The notes: generated by a model not told the origin, from the letters alone. DNA of 64,000 nucleotides from Flavivirga eckloniae (GCF_002886045.1 NZ_CP025791.1:3363001-3427000); one strand, 5' to 3'. Shown: positions 9,498 to 19,491, counted from the stretch's first letter. Translations and numbers: made by a program.

Positions 9498-11741
9498 TTG
9501 AAAATAAAAGGAACCATATTAATCCTATTCCTATTCGTTTTATTTTCTGCGAAAGCACAAAACGAAACACAAAAACACAAACCAAAAGTTGGCTTAGTGC
9601 TAAGTGGAGGTGGAGCCAAAGGCTTAGCACATATCGGAGTCCTTAAAGTGATTGATAGCTTAGGTGTTAAAGTAGATTATGTGGCAGGAACAAGTATGGG
9701 GGCTATTATTGGTTCATTATATGCTTCAGGATATACAGGAAAACAGTTGGATTCCATTTTTAAGGAAGTCAACTTTGATGATATTTTAAATGATGATTTG
9801 CCCCGAGCTTCAAAAGCATTTTACGAACGGGATAATGATGAAAAATACGCTATAAAGCTTCCGTTTAATGATTTTAAAATTAAATTACCATCTGCGCTTT
9901 CCAGAGGTCAGAATACTTATAGTTTACTTTCAAGATTAACACTTCATCTAAACGAAATAGATGATTTTAGCGAGCTTCCCATTCCGTTTTTTTGTATTGC
10001 TACAAATATAGAAACTGGAGAGGCCGTTATGTTAGATAAGGGGAATTTAGCGCAGTCAGTTATGGCTAGTGGTGCATTGCCTTCCATATTTCAACCAGTA
10101 GTTATTGATGATAAAGTTTTAACCGATGGAGGTGTAGTCAATAATTATCCTATAGATGAATTGAGAGCCAAAGGTATGGATGTCATTATTGGAGTAGATG
10201 TCCAGCATGGGTTGGTTGGTCGTAAAAAACTAACTTCTGCTCCCGATGTTTTGCTTCAAATAAATAATTTCAGAACCATCAACGCCATGAAGGTAAAGGC
10301 ACCTAAAACAGATATCTATATAAAACCAGATATAGAAGACTTTACCGTAGTGTCCTTTAGCGAAGGAGCGAAAATTATTGAAACAGGTAAGCAAGCAGCT
10401 ATAAATCGGATTGAGGCTTTAAAGGATTTAGCAGAAAAAGGTTTAAAAGAAGACACCAGACCAATACCCGAAATAAAAGGACAAGACAGTATTGTAATTA
10501 ATTCGATTTCGCTAAAAGGGAAAAATAGTTATACAAGAGCTTATGTTTTGGGTAAGTTAAAGTTAAAACAGAATAAAAAGATAAGTTATAAAACCTTTAA
10601 TAAAGGTGTAAACAGTTTGGTGGCTACAAATAATTTTGACTCATTCCTGTATGAATTTGAAAAAACAGAAGGAACAGAAGGTTACGACTTACACGGTACT
10701 TTAGTAGAAACCAAAAACACAGCGTTTTTAAAAGCAGGAATTCACTATGACGATTTATATAAAAGTGGATTATTGTTAAACATAACAAAAAAACACCTCT
10801 TATTCGATAATGATGTGGCATCGTTAGATGTTATTTTAGGCGATAATGTTAGGTATAATTTTGAGTACTTAATCGATAAAGGCTTTTATTGGAGTATCGG
10901 TATAAAATCTGGATTTCAGCAATTCCACAAAAATATAAGTGCGCAATTATTGCTTGAAGACGATCAATTAGGCGTTGGATTAAATAAAATAGATGCAGAA
11001 TTACAAGATCAAACCAATCAGTTTTATGTGCAAAGCCTGTTTAGAAAAGATTTTGCATTTGGTGTAGGAGCAGAACATAAACGTCTAGAAGTAAAATCCC
11101 CAACAATTGCAATAAACAATAATCCGGAAGAAGAGTTTTTGTTTGAAAACACAGATTATTTGAGTGTTTTCGGATATTTAAAACTAGATACTTACGACAA
11201 CAAGTATTTTCCAAAAAAAGGATTTTATTTTGATAGTGACTTGCATTTATACCTTTATGCATCAGACTTCAACAAGGATTTTAAAAAGTTTTCCATAGCC
11301 AAAGCAGATATTGGTTATGCCTTTAGTGTTTCGAACAAATTAGCATTCAATTTACAAACCAATGGCGGGTTTAAACTAGGAGATAAATCTACGCAAGCAT
11401 TAGATTTTGCATTGGGAGGTTATGGTAACAACTTAATAAATAATTTTGAGCCATTCTTAGGATACGATTTTTTATCGCTTACAGGCAATAGTTATGTAAA
11501 GGCATCTGCAATTGCCGATTACGAGATTTTTAAAAACCATCATGTTACTTTAGAAGGGAATTGGGCAAATGTAGACGATAATATTTTCGATACGGGCGAA
11601 TGGTTTACGCTTCCCGATTATAGAGGCTATGCATTAGGTTACGCCATCAATACATTTATAGGACCTGTCCAGGCAAAATTTAGCTATTCCCCAGAGCAAA
11701 GGAAAGCCATCTGGTTTTTTAACGTAGGTTTCTGGTTTTAA
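9498..11741 (+). CDS. Patatin-like phospholipase with C-terminal outer-membrane beta barrel
   Basis: A 747-residue protein of the type that couples a secreted patatin lipase to an Omp85-like barrel (PlpD/type Vd-like architecture). The signal peptide is residues 1-20 (cleavage after SAKA). The patatin domain (about 30-300) has the oxyanion loop LSGGGAKGLAHIG, the nucleophile S66 in GTSMG and the dyad aspartate D210 in TDGGVVNNYP. A POTRA-like linker (about 330-400) precedes beta-rich sequence ending in an aromatic (FNVGFWF), as in outer-membrane barrels. The start is TTG at 9498: an in-frame TAA lies at 9492, and the next Met is inside the lipase motif. Lipid substrate unknown. Confidence 0.9.
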   Translation: MKIKGTILILFLFVLFSAKAQNETQKHKPKVGLVLSGGGAKGLAHIGVLKVIDSLGVKVDYVAGTSMGAIIGSLYASGYTGKQLDSIFKEVNFDDILNDDLPRASKAFYERDNDEKYAIKLPFNDFKIKLPSALSRGQNTYSLLSRLTLHLNEIDDFSELPIPFFCIATNIETGEAVMLDKGNLAQSVMASGALPSIFQPVVIDDKVLTDGGVVNNYPIDELRAKGMDVIIGVDVQHGLVGRKKLTSAPDVLLQINNFRTINAMKVKAPKTDIYIKPDIEDFTVVSFSEGAKIIETGKQAAINRIEALKDLAEKGLKEDTRPIPEIKGQDSIVINSISLKGKNSYTRAYVLGKLKLKQNKKISYKTFNKGVNSLVATNNFDSFLYEFEKTEGTEGYDLHGTLVETKNTAFLKAGIHYDDLYKSGLLLNITKKHLLFDNDVASLDVILGDNVRYNFEYLIDKGFYWSIGIKSGFQQFHKNISAQLLLEDDQLGVGLNKIDAELQDQTNQFYVQSLFRKDFAFGVGAEHKRLEVKSPTIAINNNPEEEFLFENTDYLSVFGYLKLDTYDNKYFPKKGFYFDSDLHLYLYASDFNKDFKKFSIAKADIGYAFSVSNKLAFNLQTNGGFKLGDKSTQALDFALGGYGNNLINNFEPFLGYDFLSLTGNSYVKASAIADYEIFKNHHVTLEGNWANVDDNIFDTGEWFTLPDYRGYALGYAINTFIGPVQAKFSYSPEQRKAIWFFNVGFWF

Positions 11742-11975
11742 CGTTTAGTTGCGTCTTTGTATCTTAATTCTAATGGCGAAGCGGTCTAACACCTTCTACT
11801 AGGTATTAACAATTTTATAAACCCAAGACCGTAATTTCTTTTTTACAAAGTCGTAAATTTTCACGATATTTGTATAGTTATGCAAACTTTTTGGCAAGAC
11901 CTTTTAGTATTCTTACACTATCTTATCAAGAGAAATCCTGAATAGGCAGGTATATTATATCTATAATATATCATA

Positions 11976-12007
11976 TTGAGGTTTAAGACTTTGTGTCTAT
12001 AACTTTG
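11976..12007 (+). promoter_or_regulatory. Putative promoter of the homogentisate dioxygenase gene
   Basis: TTG at 11976-11978 is followed by 21 nt and then TAACTTTG at 12000-12007, which fits the Bacteroidota -33/-7 pattern TTG-N19-21-TAnnTTTG. It would give a leader of about 25-30 nt before the ATG at 12038. Confidence 0.5.
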
Positions 12008-12037
12008 TAGTTTTTTAATCTTTAAATTTTAGAAACA

Positions 12038-13192
12038 ATGCCTTTTTATCATAAATTAGGAAGTATTCCGCATAAACGTCATATTCAATTTAGAAAACCT
12101 GATGGTAGTTTGTATTACGAACAGTTATTCGGGACCGTTGGCTTTGACGGAATGTCTACAAATAGTTACCACGAGCAACGCCCAACACAAGTAAAAGAAA
12201 TAAAAAAACAGTATAGCGTTGCACCAAAAATTGCTTTAAAGAACAATATAAAATCGTACCGCTTAAAAGGATTTCAGGTAAAACCAGAACAGGATTATTT
12301 AGAAAGCAGAAAAGCAGTACTAGTAAATAGTGATTGCGCCATAGTATTGGCGGCACCAAAACAATCAACAAACGATTATTTTTATAAAAATACCGATGCA
12401 GACGAGCTCATATTCATTCATAAAGGAACAGGGAAACTAAGAACGATGTTTGGTAATCTTGATTTTAAATATGGAGATTACCTATTAGTTCCTAGAGGTA
12501 TTATTTATAAAATAGATTTCGATACCGATGATAACAGACTATTTATAGTTGAATCCCACAGACCAATATACACACCAAAGCGTTATAGAAACTGGTTCGG
12601 ACAGTTATTAGAGCATTCACCGTTTTGCGAAAGAGATATTCGTAGACCCGAAGAATTGGAAACCTATAATGAATCTGGAGACTTTTTAATAAAAGTAAAA
12701 AAGCAAGGAGATATTATAGAAATGGTTTATGCTTCACATCCCTTTGATGTAGTTGGTTACGATGGGTATAATTATCCGTATGCATTTTCAATTCACGACT
12801 TTGAACCTATAACAGGGCGTATTCACCAACCACCACCAGTACATCAAACTTTCGAGACCGATGCTTTTGTGGTGTGTAGTTTTGTACCGCGTTTATACGA
12901 CTATCATCCAGAATCCATTCCAGCACCTTACAATCATAGTAATATAGATAGTGATGAGGTGTTGTATTATGTAGATGGCGATTTTATGAGTAGGAACGAT
13001 ATTGATGCAGGACATATCTCGTTACATCCAGCTGGGATTCCTCACGGACCACACCCCGGAGCAGCAGAAAGAAGTATTGGTAAGCTAAAAACCGATGAAC
13101 TCGCTGTTATGGTAGACACATTCAAACCTTTAATGGTTACTGAAGAAGCTATGAAAATAGCCGATGAAGATTATTATAAATCTTGGTTATAA
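12038..13192 (+). CDS. hmgA: Homogentisate 1,2-dioxygenase
   Basis: A non-haem Fe(II) ring-cleaving enzyme converting homogentisate to maleylacetoacetate in tyrosine/phenylalanine degradation. The 384 residues are shorter than the roughly 440 of the animal/proteobacterial enzyme, as in the Bacteroidota form. The N-terminus has YYEQLFGTVGFDGMSTNSYH. The C-terminal cupin carries likely iron ligands H300 (PYNHSN), E307 (SDEVLYY) and H336 (IPHGPHPG). HPPD, the preceding step of the pathway, is encoded 104 nt downstream on the same strand, so the two form a catabolic unit. Ligand assignment is by motif, not by structure. Confidence 0.93.
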   Translation: MPFYHKLGSIPHKRHIQFRKPDGSLYYEQLFGTVGFDGMSTNSYHEQRPTQVKEIKKQYSVAPKIALKNNIKSYRLKGFQVKPEQDYLESRKAVLVNSDCAIVLAAPKQSTNDYFYKNTDADELIFIHKGTGKLRTMFGNLDFKYGDYLLVPRGIIYKIDFDTDDNRLFIVESHRPIYTPKRYRNWFGQLLEHSPFCERDIRRPEELETYNESGDFLIKVKKQGDIIEMVYASHPFDVVGYDGYNYPYAFSIHDFEPITGRIHQPPPVHQTFETDAFVVCSFVPRLYDYHPESIPAPYNHSNIDSDEVLYYVDGDFMSRNDIDAGHISLHPAGIPHGPHPGAAERSIGKLKTDELAVMVDTFKPLMVTEEAMKIADEDYYKSWL

Positions 13193-13296
13193 CCCCTGAA
13201 TCTTCAAAGGTAACTTTTTGAGACGTTAAAAAAAATTATTCATAAAGTACTCAAAATCCATCCAGTTTTGAGTCCCTTCCCAAAGGGAAGGTTAGT

Positions 13297-14466
13297 ATGG
13301 ACTATATTATGAAAGATATAAAACCAGTAAACTACGGTTTAGAAAAAATATTCGAAGGCGCACAAGATTTTTTACCACTTTTAGGAACAGACTACGTAGA
13401 ATTTTATGTAGGTAACGCAAAACAAGCTGCGCATTTTTACAAAACAGCATTTGGGTTTCAATCTTACGCTTATAGGGGGCTAGAGACAGGATCGAAGGAC
13501 GAGGTAAGTTATGTGCTTAAACAAGATAAAATACGTTTGGTGTTAACCACACCATTAAATAGTAAATCACCAATAAACGACCATATTGTAAAACATGGCG
13601 ATGGCGTAAAAGTAATAGCGCTATGGGTAGAAGATGCTAGAAAAGCATATGAGGAAACCACCAGTAGAGGTGCTAAATCGTATATGGAACCAGTTGTGGA
13701 AGAAGATGAATACGGTGAAGTTGTAAGAGCTGGTATTTATACATACGGAGAAACGGTGCATATTTTTGTAGAGCGCAAGAACTACAATGGTGCATTCTTA
13801 CCAGGATTTCAAGAATGGAAATCAGATTACAATCCAGAACCAGCGGGTCTTAAATATATAGATCATATGGTAGGTAATGTAGGTTGGGGAGAAATGAATA
13901 CCTGGGTAAAATGGTATGAAGATGTTATGGGCTTTGAAAACTTTTTGTCTTTTGACGATAAGCAGATCCATACCGAGTATTCGGCTTTAATGAGTAAAGT
14001 AATGAGTAATGGGAATGGACGTATAAAATTCCCTATAAACGAACCGGCAGAAGGAAAGAAAAAATCACAAATAGAGGAATATTTAGATTTTTACGAAGGA
14101 TCGGGGGTTCAGCATATAGCTGTAGCTACCGACGATATTATTGCAACCGTTTCCAGTTTAAGAGCTAGGGGTGTTGAGTTTTTGTCTACACCACCAGAAG
14201 AATACTATAAAGCAGTGCCAGAAAGGTTAGAAGAACACAGCCATGAATTAAGGGAAGATATAGAAAAACTAAAAAGCTTAGGTATTATGATCGATGCAGA
14301 TGAAGAAGGCTATTTACTGCAAATTTTCACAAAACCAGTTGAAGATAGACCAACGTTGTTTTTCGAGATTATTCAGCGTATGGGAGCTCGTGGTTTTGGA
14401 GCAGGTAATTTCAAGGCACTTTTCGAATCTATTGAGAGAGAACAAGCTAATAGAGGAACATTGTAG
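13297..14466 (+). CDS. hppD: 4-Hydroxyphenylpyruvate dioxygenase
   Basis: A Fe(II) vicinal-oxygen-chelate enzyme that makes homogentisate from 4-hydroxyphenylpyruvate and feeds the adjacent homogentisate dioxygenase. At 389 residues the length is normal. Two tandem VOC domains are visible, the first from FLPLLGTDYVEFYVGNAKQA and the second from YIDHMVGNV. The metal triad is H190, H273 (SGVQHIAVATDDI) and E357 (TLFFEIIQRMG). Two in-frame ATGs (13297 and 13309) are possible starts; the second removes four residues and cannot be excluded. A small cttccc/gggaag hairpin lies just upstream. A strong terminator follows at 14651. Confidence 0.96.
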   Translation: MDYIMKDIKPVNYGLEKIFEGAQDFLPLLGTDYVEFYVGNAKQAAHFYKTAFGFQSYAYRGLETGSKDEVSYVLKQDKIRLVLTTPLNSKSPINDHIVKHGDGVKVIALWVEDARKAYEETTSRGAKSYMEPVVEEDEYGEVVRAGIYTYGETVHIFVERKNYNGAFLPGFQEWKSDYNPEPAGLKYIDHMVGNVGWGEMNTWVKWYEDVMGFENFLSFDDKQIHTEYSALMSKVMSNGNGRIKFPINEPAEGKKKSQIEEYLDFYEGSGVQHIAVATDDIIATVSSLRARGVEFLSTPPEEYYKAVPERLEEHSHELREDIEKLKSLGIMIDADEEGYLLQIFTKPVEDRPTLFFEIIQRMGARGFGAGNFKALFESIEREQANRGTL

Positions 14467-14650
14467 TACAAAAGCCCTAAAAATTTAATATAATGTCATC
14501 TTGAGAAACACCATGGAAGCGACGTGGGAATCTGTTAAATTAAAACGAGAATCAAATTAACAGATAGACATAGTCGAACCTCGCTGTCTTTCAGCAGACA
14601 GGCTTCGCAATGGTATCAAATTAGGGTCACTTATACACTTTATAAAACCT
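14467..14650. repeat. Intergenic repeat sequence downstream of hppD
   Basis: No gene is visible. The stretch around 14492-14620 (gtcatcttgagaaacacc ... gggaatctgtt ... cagacaggcttcgcaatgg) resembles the degenerate intergenic repeats seen elsewhere in this window (gtcattcagag...gaatct). It contains self-complementary pieces such as ctgtctttcagcagacag. It is probably non-coding repeat debris. Confidence 0.45.
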
Positions 14651-14702
14651 AAACGCATCTTGAATTTTTGTCCAAAGATTAAAATTCAAGACGCGTTTTT
14701 TT
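14651..14702 (+). terminator. Strong rho-independent terminator after hmgA-hppD
   Basis: An 18-bp stem pairs aaacgcatcttgaatttt (from 14651) with aaaattcaagacgcgttt (from 14681), with one G-U pair, followed by a T run. The stem is long enough to be confident. It closes the tyrosine-degradation unit. Confidence 0.85.
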
Positions 14703-14844
14703 GTAACAAATTAATGTTAAGCTCTTCTAATATTAGCAAGTAGTCTTAAGATTTTTTATATTTTTGGAATAATAATTGTAATTCCCTTAAGTAAATAGCA
14801 ATAATCCGTAGGTATAAAAGTTACATTATTAAGACCCATTACAA

Positions 14845-15624
14845 ATGAAAAAAATACTACTTATATTAATTACAACATTAGCTGTGCAAATGTCTTTTTC
14901 CCAACAAGAATCTGCATTTGGTGACGGAGAATGGTTTAAATTTAAGATGAGTTATAGTGGCTTTTTAAAAGCCGGAAATGCTACACTTACCGTTAAAGAC
15001 ACACAATTAAAAAATAAAGATGTTTACCATGTAGTTGGAAAAGGCTGGACTACTGGTATGATAAAATGGTTTTTTAAAGTTAAGGACAGATACGAGAGTT
15101 ACTTTGATAAACGAACCATTATGCCGTATAAATTTGTTAGAAATATAGATGAAGGAGGTTATACCAAAGACATTGAAATAGATTTTGATCAGGTGAATAA
15201 TAAAGCGTACGTAAACGATAAAAAGCACAATGAAAAATCTGTTATTAAAACCAGACCTAATATTCAGGATATGGTGTCGACGTTTTATTATTTTAGAAAC
15301 AATCTAGATACCAGTAAGTTAAAACCAGGAGACGAAATGGGCTTAGAGATGTTTTTTGATAAAGAAAGCTATGGGTTCAAACTAAGGTATCTTGGTGAAG
15401 AAGTTATCGATACGGATTTTGGGGAAATACGATCTTTAAAATTTAGACCCTATGTAATGGCAGGTCGTGTTTTTAAAGAAGAAGAAAGTTTAACACTATG
15501 GGTGTCAAAAGACAAAAATAAAGTACCTTTGCGAATCAAGGCAGATTTAGCAGTTGGTTCTCTGCGAGCTGACCTAGAAGCGTTTAAAGGGTTAAAGCAT
15601 CCTTTTAAGATAGTTGTTAATTAA
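14845..15624 (+). CDS. DUF3108 domain-containing exported protein
   Basis: A 259-residue protein with a clear signal peptide (cleavage after about residue 19, SFSQ) and a single beta-rich DUF3108-type domain (GEWFKFKMSYSGFLKAGNATLTV ... LGEEVIDTDFGEIRSLKFRP ... LTLWVSKDKNKVPLRIKADL). Family function is not established; members are periplasmic or surface exported. The tryptophan-dioxygenase-like gene begins 6 nt after its stop, so it is first in the 14.8-19.4 kb operon. Confidence 0.85.
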   Translation: MKKILLILITTLAVQMSFSQQESAFGDGEWFKFKMSYSGFLKAGNATLTVKDTQLKNKDVYHVVGKGWTTGMIKWFFKVKDRYESYFDKRTIMPYKFVRNIDEGGYTKDIEIDFDQVNNKAYVNDKKHNEKSVIKTRPNIQDMVSTFYYFRNNLDTSKLKPGDEMGLEMFFDKESYGFKLRYLGEEVIDTDFGEIRSLKFRPYVMAGRVFKEEESLTLWVSKDKNKVPLRIKADLAVGSLRADLEAFKGLKHPFKIVVN

Positions 15625-15630
15625 GAGATT

Positions 15631-16548
15631 TTGAGTTTAGAAATAACCAACCAACTAAAAGAAAAATACGAGGCAATAGACCAGGATTATGAAACCTATT
15701 TAGAAGGCTTATTGCATAGTAAGCCCCTTAATTATTGGGATTATATTCAAACGGATGCCCTGCTCAACCTTCAAATACAACGTACTGTCCATCCGGACGA
15801 AATGGTATTTATAATGTACCATCAAATTAACGAGCTTTTGTTTAAAATGATACTTGGTGAGATAGATCAAGTAGCAAAAAATAGCGAAGTAGACACCGAA
15901 ACGTTTACGTCAAAGTTAATGCGTATTAGTAGGTACTTCGATATGCTTACCTCGTCCTTTAGTATCATGAAAGACGGTATGGATGTTGACCAATACAATA
16001 AATTCAGGACTACTTTAACACCAGCAAGCGGTTTTCAGAGCGCGCAGTATAGAAAAATTGAGTTTGCATCAACAGAACTTATAAATCTAATTGATAAAAG
16101 ATTCAGAGAGACTATCGACAGGAATTCGTCTTACGAAAATGCGTTCGAACACTTATATTGGCAAGCTGCTGGGAAAGATTATAAAACAGGCAAAAAAAGC
16201 TATCTTTTAACAGCTTTTGAAGAGAAATATAAAGATGAATTTATTAGATTTACCAAGTTTTATTACGGTAATAATTTATGGTCTAAATTTAAGTCATTGC
16301 CTAAAGAATCCAGAGAAGACAAAGCGTTAATAAAAGCCATGCGTCATTATGATTACACTGTAAACATAAAATGGGTCATGGCACATTATAATACAGCAAA
16401 TCATTATTTAAATATTGGCGGACAAACAGCAGAAGCCACAGGAGGAAGCGAATGGGTAAAATATATGCATCCAAAATATCAAAAGAGGATATTTTTTCCA
16501 GAGTTATGGTCAGAAAAAGAAATACAAGATTGGGGGACAAATATTTAA
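15631..16548 (+). CDS. Tryptophan 2,3-dioxygenase family protein
   Basis: A 305-residue haem dioxygenase-like protein. Family members open the indole ring of tryptophan to N-formylkynurenine. The haem-pocket motif HPDEMVFIMYHQINELLFK matches the canonical HxxELxFxxxxHQxxELWxK pattern in outline. The C-terminal TAEATGGSEWVKYMHP corresponds to the substrate loop. The start must be TTG at 15631: the stop of the upstream gene (TAA, 15622-15624) is in the same frame, and no ATG occurs before residue about 58. The Bacteroidota form differs from biochemically studied TDOs, so substrate is an inference. Confidence 0.87.
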   Translation: MSLEITNQLKEKYEAIDQDYETYLEGLLHSKPLNYWDYIQTDALLNLQIQRTVHPDEMVFIMYHQINELLFKMILGEIDQVAKNSEVDTETFTSKLMRISRYFDMLTSSFSIMKDGMDVDQYNKFRTTLTPASGFQSAQYRKIEFASTELINLIDKRFRETIDRNSSYENAFEHLYWQAAGKDYKTGKKSYLLTAFEEKYKDEFIRFTKFYYGNNLWSKFKSLPKESREDKALIKAMRHYDYTVNIKWVMAHYNTANHYLNIGGQTAEATGGSEWVKYMHPKYQKRIFFPELWSEKEIQDWGTNI

Positions 16549-17831
16549 TAATACTAGTGTTGGCAATAGCTTTTATTGCTTGTAAAGACGACCCTAAACC
16601 TACTATTATTACAGAAGAAGAATTAGCAATAGTTGAAGAAGTTCCAGAAGACGTTTATGAATTTGGTTTTAACCTAAACGATTTTGTCGTTAAGCGAGAC
16701 ACCATAAAAAGAGGAGATACTTTTGGGGTGATTTTAGAACGAAACAGATTAGGCTATCCTAAAATATTTCATATTGCAGAAAAAGCTAAAGATTCGTTCG
16801 ATATAAGGCGTCTTCAAGTTGGTAAACCATATACATTGCTGTGTTCTAAAGATACATTGGAAATACCTAAGTGTTTCATTTATCAACCAAATCAGGAAGA
16901 ATATGTAGTAATCAATTTTCAAGATTCAATACATGCCTATACGAGCAGAAAGCCTATAAAATATGTTGAAAAAACAGCTACAGGCATTATTACCAATAAT
17001 ATTTCGGAAACTTTAGAAGAGCAAGGACTAAGTCCGAGGTTGGCCTACAAAATGGCAGATGAAATTTATGCCTGGACGATCGATTTTAGACGGCTTCAAA
17101 AAGGGGATCGATTCAAGGTTATTTATACAGATAAGTATATTAATGATAGCATTTACACAGGGGTTCACAATATAAAAGCAGCGTACTTTGAGCATAATAA
17201 CGAACCTTTCTATGCTTTTGAATTTGAAACAGATTCTGTTAAAGGCATTATCGATTATTTTAATAAAGAAGCCAAAAATTTACGACGAGCCTTCCTTAAA
17301 GCCCCCGTTAAATTTAGTCGTATTTCGTCAAGATATAATTTAAAAAGGAGAATCGCTGTTTACGGCTACAAAGTACGTCCACATAGAGGAACCGATTTTG
17401 CCGCACCTATAGGAACACCAATTATGGCAACTGCTAACGGAACCGTTACCAAATCGAGTTATACTAGAGGTAATGGTAAGTATGTAAAAATAAGACATAA
17501 TGCTACTTACGAAACCCAATATTTGCATATGAGAAAACGAAATGTAAAAGTTGGTCAGTTTGTTAAGCAAGGTGATGTTATTGGTTGGGTTGGTATGACA
17601 GGGAACACAGGCGGACCACATGTATGTTATCGTTTTTGGAAAAACGGAAGAGAGGTTGATCCATTTAAACAAAAATTACCAGAGGCTAAACCAATATCAG
17701 ATTCCCTAAAAGTTAAATATTTAGACTTTATAGCACCTATAAAAGTAAAGCTAGATAGTATCCCTTTTAAAGAGGCTATTTTAAAAGAAGAGTTACAAAA
17801 CAATAATAATCTAATATCATTTAAAGATTAA
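16506..17831 (+). CDS. M23-family peptidoglycan endopeptidase lipoprotein
   Basis: I place the start at ATG 16506 (441 aa). It gives a basic n-region (MVRKRNTR), a hydrophobic core and a lipobox ending at C26 (AFIAC). The alternative ATG at 16452 would put an unlikely leader before the signal. The gene overlaps the dioxygenase by 43 nt. The C-terminal lysostaphin-like domain has H293 and D297 (RPHRGTDFAAPIGTPIMA), but the usual HxH is H372-V-C374 (GPHVCYRFWKNG). Cys therefore stands where a zinc-ligand His is expected. It probably trims peptidoglycan cross-links from the outer-membrane periplasmic face. pgi starts 3 nt after its stop. Confidence 0.88.
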   Translation: MVRKRNTRLGDKYLIILVLAIAFIACKDDPKPTIITEEELAIVEEVPEDVYEFGFNLNDFVVKRDTIKRGDTFGVILERNRLGYPKIFHIAEKAKDSFDIRRLQVGKPYTLLCSKDTLEIPKCFIYQPNQEEYVVINFQDSIHAYTSRKPIKYVEKTATGIITNNISETLEEQGLSPRLAYKMADEIYAWTIDFRRLQKGDRFKVIYTDKYINDSIYTGVHNIKAAYFEHNNEPFYAFEFETDSVKGIIDYFNKEAKNLRRAFLKAPVKFSRISSRYNLKRRIAVYGYKVRPHRGTDFAAPIGTPIMATANGTVTKSSYTRGNGKYVKIRHNATYETQYLHMRKRNVKVGQFVKQGDVIGWVGMTGNTGGPHVCYRFWKNGREVDPFKQKLPEAKPISDSLKVKYLDFIAPIKVKLDSIPFKEAILKEELQNNNNLISFKD

Positions 17832-17834
17832 TTA

Positions 17835-19454
17835 ATGACATTACCAAATATAAACCCCACCAGCACAAATTCATGGAAACAATTACAAGAACATTTTAAA
17901 ACACTAAAAGATGTTCACATGAAAGATTTATTTGCTCAAGATGATGAGAGAGCAAATAAGTTTACCATAAAATGGGATGATTTTTATGTAGATTTTTCAA
18001 AGAATAGAATAACCGAAGAAACTTTTAAGTATTTACTGGAATTAGCCGATGAGGTTAAACTAAAAGATGCGATTAAGAGTCAGTTTTCCGGAGAAATAAT
18101 AAATCAAACAGAAGGAAGAGCCGTTTTACATTCTGCATTACGTGCACCAAAAACATCGGAATGTTATGTAGACGGTGTAAATGTAATACCAGAAGTATAT
18201 GAGGTAAAAGAAAAAATAGAGCAGTTTACAAATGAAGTTGTAAATGGTGATAGAAAGGGCTTTACAGGAAAAGCATTTACCGATGTTGTAAACATTGGAA
18301 TTGGGGGATCGGATCTCGGACCAGCTATGGTAGTAGACTCTTTACAGTATTATAAAAACCATTTAACAACACATTTTGTAAGCAATGTAGATGGCGACCA
18401 TGTAAATGAAGTTATTAAAAAGCTAGATCCGGAAACCACACTTTTTGTAGTGGTTTCTAAAACATTTACAACCCAAGAAACACTATCTAATGCCAATACC
18501 ATTAAAGCTTGGTTTTTAAAATCTGCAAGCGAAGAAGCTATTGCAAAACACTTTGTGGCGGTATCAACAAATATTGAAAGTGTAAAATCATTTGGAATAG
18601 ACGAGAACAATATTTTCCCTATGTGGGATTGGGTTGGTGGTCGTTTTTCTTTATGGAGTGCCGTAGGTTTAACCATAAGCTTAGCAGTTGGCTATAATAA
18701 CTTTGAAAGCTTGCTTAGAGGTGCTAACAAAATGGATGAGCATTTTAAAAATGAAGATTTTAAAACCAACATTCCAGTAGTATTAGCTTTAATAAGCATA
18801 TGGTATAATAATTTCTTTAAAGCTGAAAGTGAAGCGGTAATACCCTATTCTCAATACTTAAACCAATTTGCTACCTATTTACAACAAGGTATTATGGAAA
18901 GTAATGGTAAAAGTGTAGACCGTAACGGAAACCCTATCGATTACGAAACAGGAACTTTAATCTGGGGCGAACCAGGAACCAATTCACAACATGCCTTTTT
19001 TCAATTAATACATCAGGGAACTAAGTTGATCCCAGCAGATTTTATTGGTTTTACAAAGTCTTTGCATGGCAATCAAGACCATCAAAACAAACTTATTTCT
19101 AATTTCCTAGCGCAAACAGAAGCGCTTTTAAATGGCAAAACAGAGGAAAAAGTTGTTGCAGAAGGAACACAATCCGAGATTATTCCTTTTAAGATTTTTA
19201 AAGGAAACAAACCTACCAATACTATTTTTATAAACAAACTATCACCAGAAAGTTTAGGAAAACTAATAGCGATGTACGAGCATAAAATATTTGTACAGGG
19301 TATCATTTGGAACATCTTTAGCTACGATCAATTTGGCGTAGAATTAGGGAAACAATTAGCCAGTAAAATCTTAAAGGAATTTAATAGTAAAGACAACAAC
19401 GTACATGATTCTTCGACCGATAATTTGTTGAATTATTATAAGAGTATGATGTAA
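17835..19454 (+). CDS. pgi: Glucose-6-phosphate isomerase
   Basis: Interconverts glucose-6-phosphate and fructose-6-phosphate in glycolysis/gluconeogenesis. At 539 residues it is full length. Signatures are [15 protein letters not shown], the first PGI signature region [10 protein letters not shown] with [31 protein letters not shown], the active-site [11 protein letters not shown], and the second PGI signature near GVELGKQLA. It is last in the operon that begins at 14845. Its final 132 nt plus 37 nt downstream recur at 22227-22395, where the likely original terminator sits. Confidence 0.97.
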   Translation: MTLPNINPTSTNSWKQLQEHFKTLKDVHMKDLFAQDDERANKFTIKWDDFYVDFSKNRITEETFKYLLELADEVKLKDAIKSQFSGEIINQTEGRAVLHSALRAPKTSECYVDGVNVIPEVYEVKEKIEQFTNEVVNGDRKGFTGKAFTDVVNIGIGGSDLGPAMVVDSLQYYKNHLTTHFVSNVDGDHVNEVIKKLDPETTLFVVVSKTFTTQETLSNANTIKAWFLKSASEEAIAKHFVAVSTNIESVKSFGIDENNIFPMWDWVGGRFSLWSAVGLTISLAVGYNNFESLLRGANKMDEHFKNEDFKTNIPVVLALISIWYNNFFKAESEAVIPYSQYLNQFATYLQQGIMESNGKSVDRNGNPIDYETGTLIWGEPGTNSQHAFFQLIHQGTKLIPADFIGFTKSLHGNQDHQNKLISNFLAQTEALLNGKTEEKVVAEGTQSEIIPFKIFKGNKPTNTIFINKLSPESLGKLIAMYEHKIFVQGIIWNIFSYDQFGVELGKQLASKILKEFNSKDNNVHDSSTDNLLNYYKSMM

Positions 19455-19491
19455 AAACATGTAAAGTTTTTAACAAAATAAAGAAAAAGGC
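19323..19491 (+). repeat. Direct repeat, copy 1 (intact 3' end of pgi plus downstream)
   Basis: These 169 nt align without gaps to 22227-22395, with six mismatches by eye (about 96% identity). This copy forms the real pgi C-terminus. Similarity begins inside the coding region and stops abruptly at ...aagaaaaaggc, after which the sequence changes to ccccgttggt instead of the terminator stem seen at the second copy. The two copies bracket about 2.7 kb of accessory DNA. Confidence 0.92.

Noticed and set aside
16452-16505. An upstream ATG extending the M23 lipoprotein by 18 residues
   Set aside because: The extension would put a polar leader in front of the signal sequence. ATG 16506 gives a proper basic n-region, hydrophobic core and lipobox.
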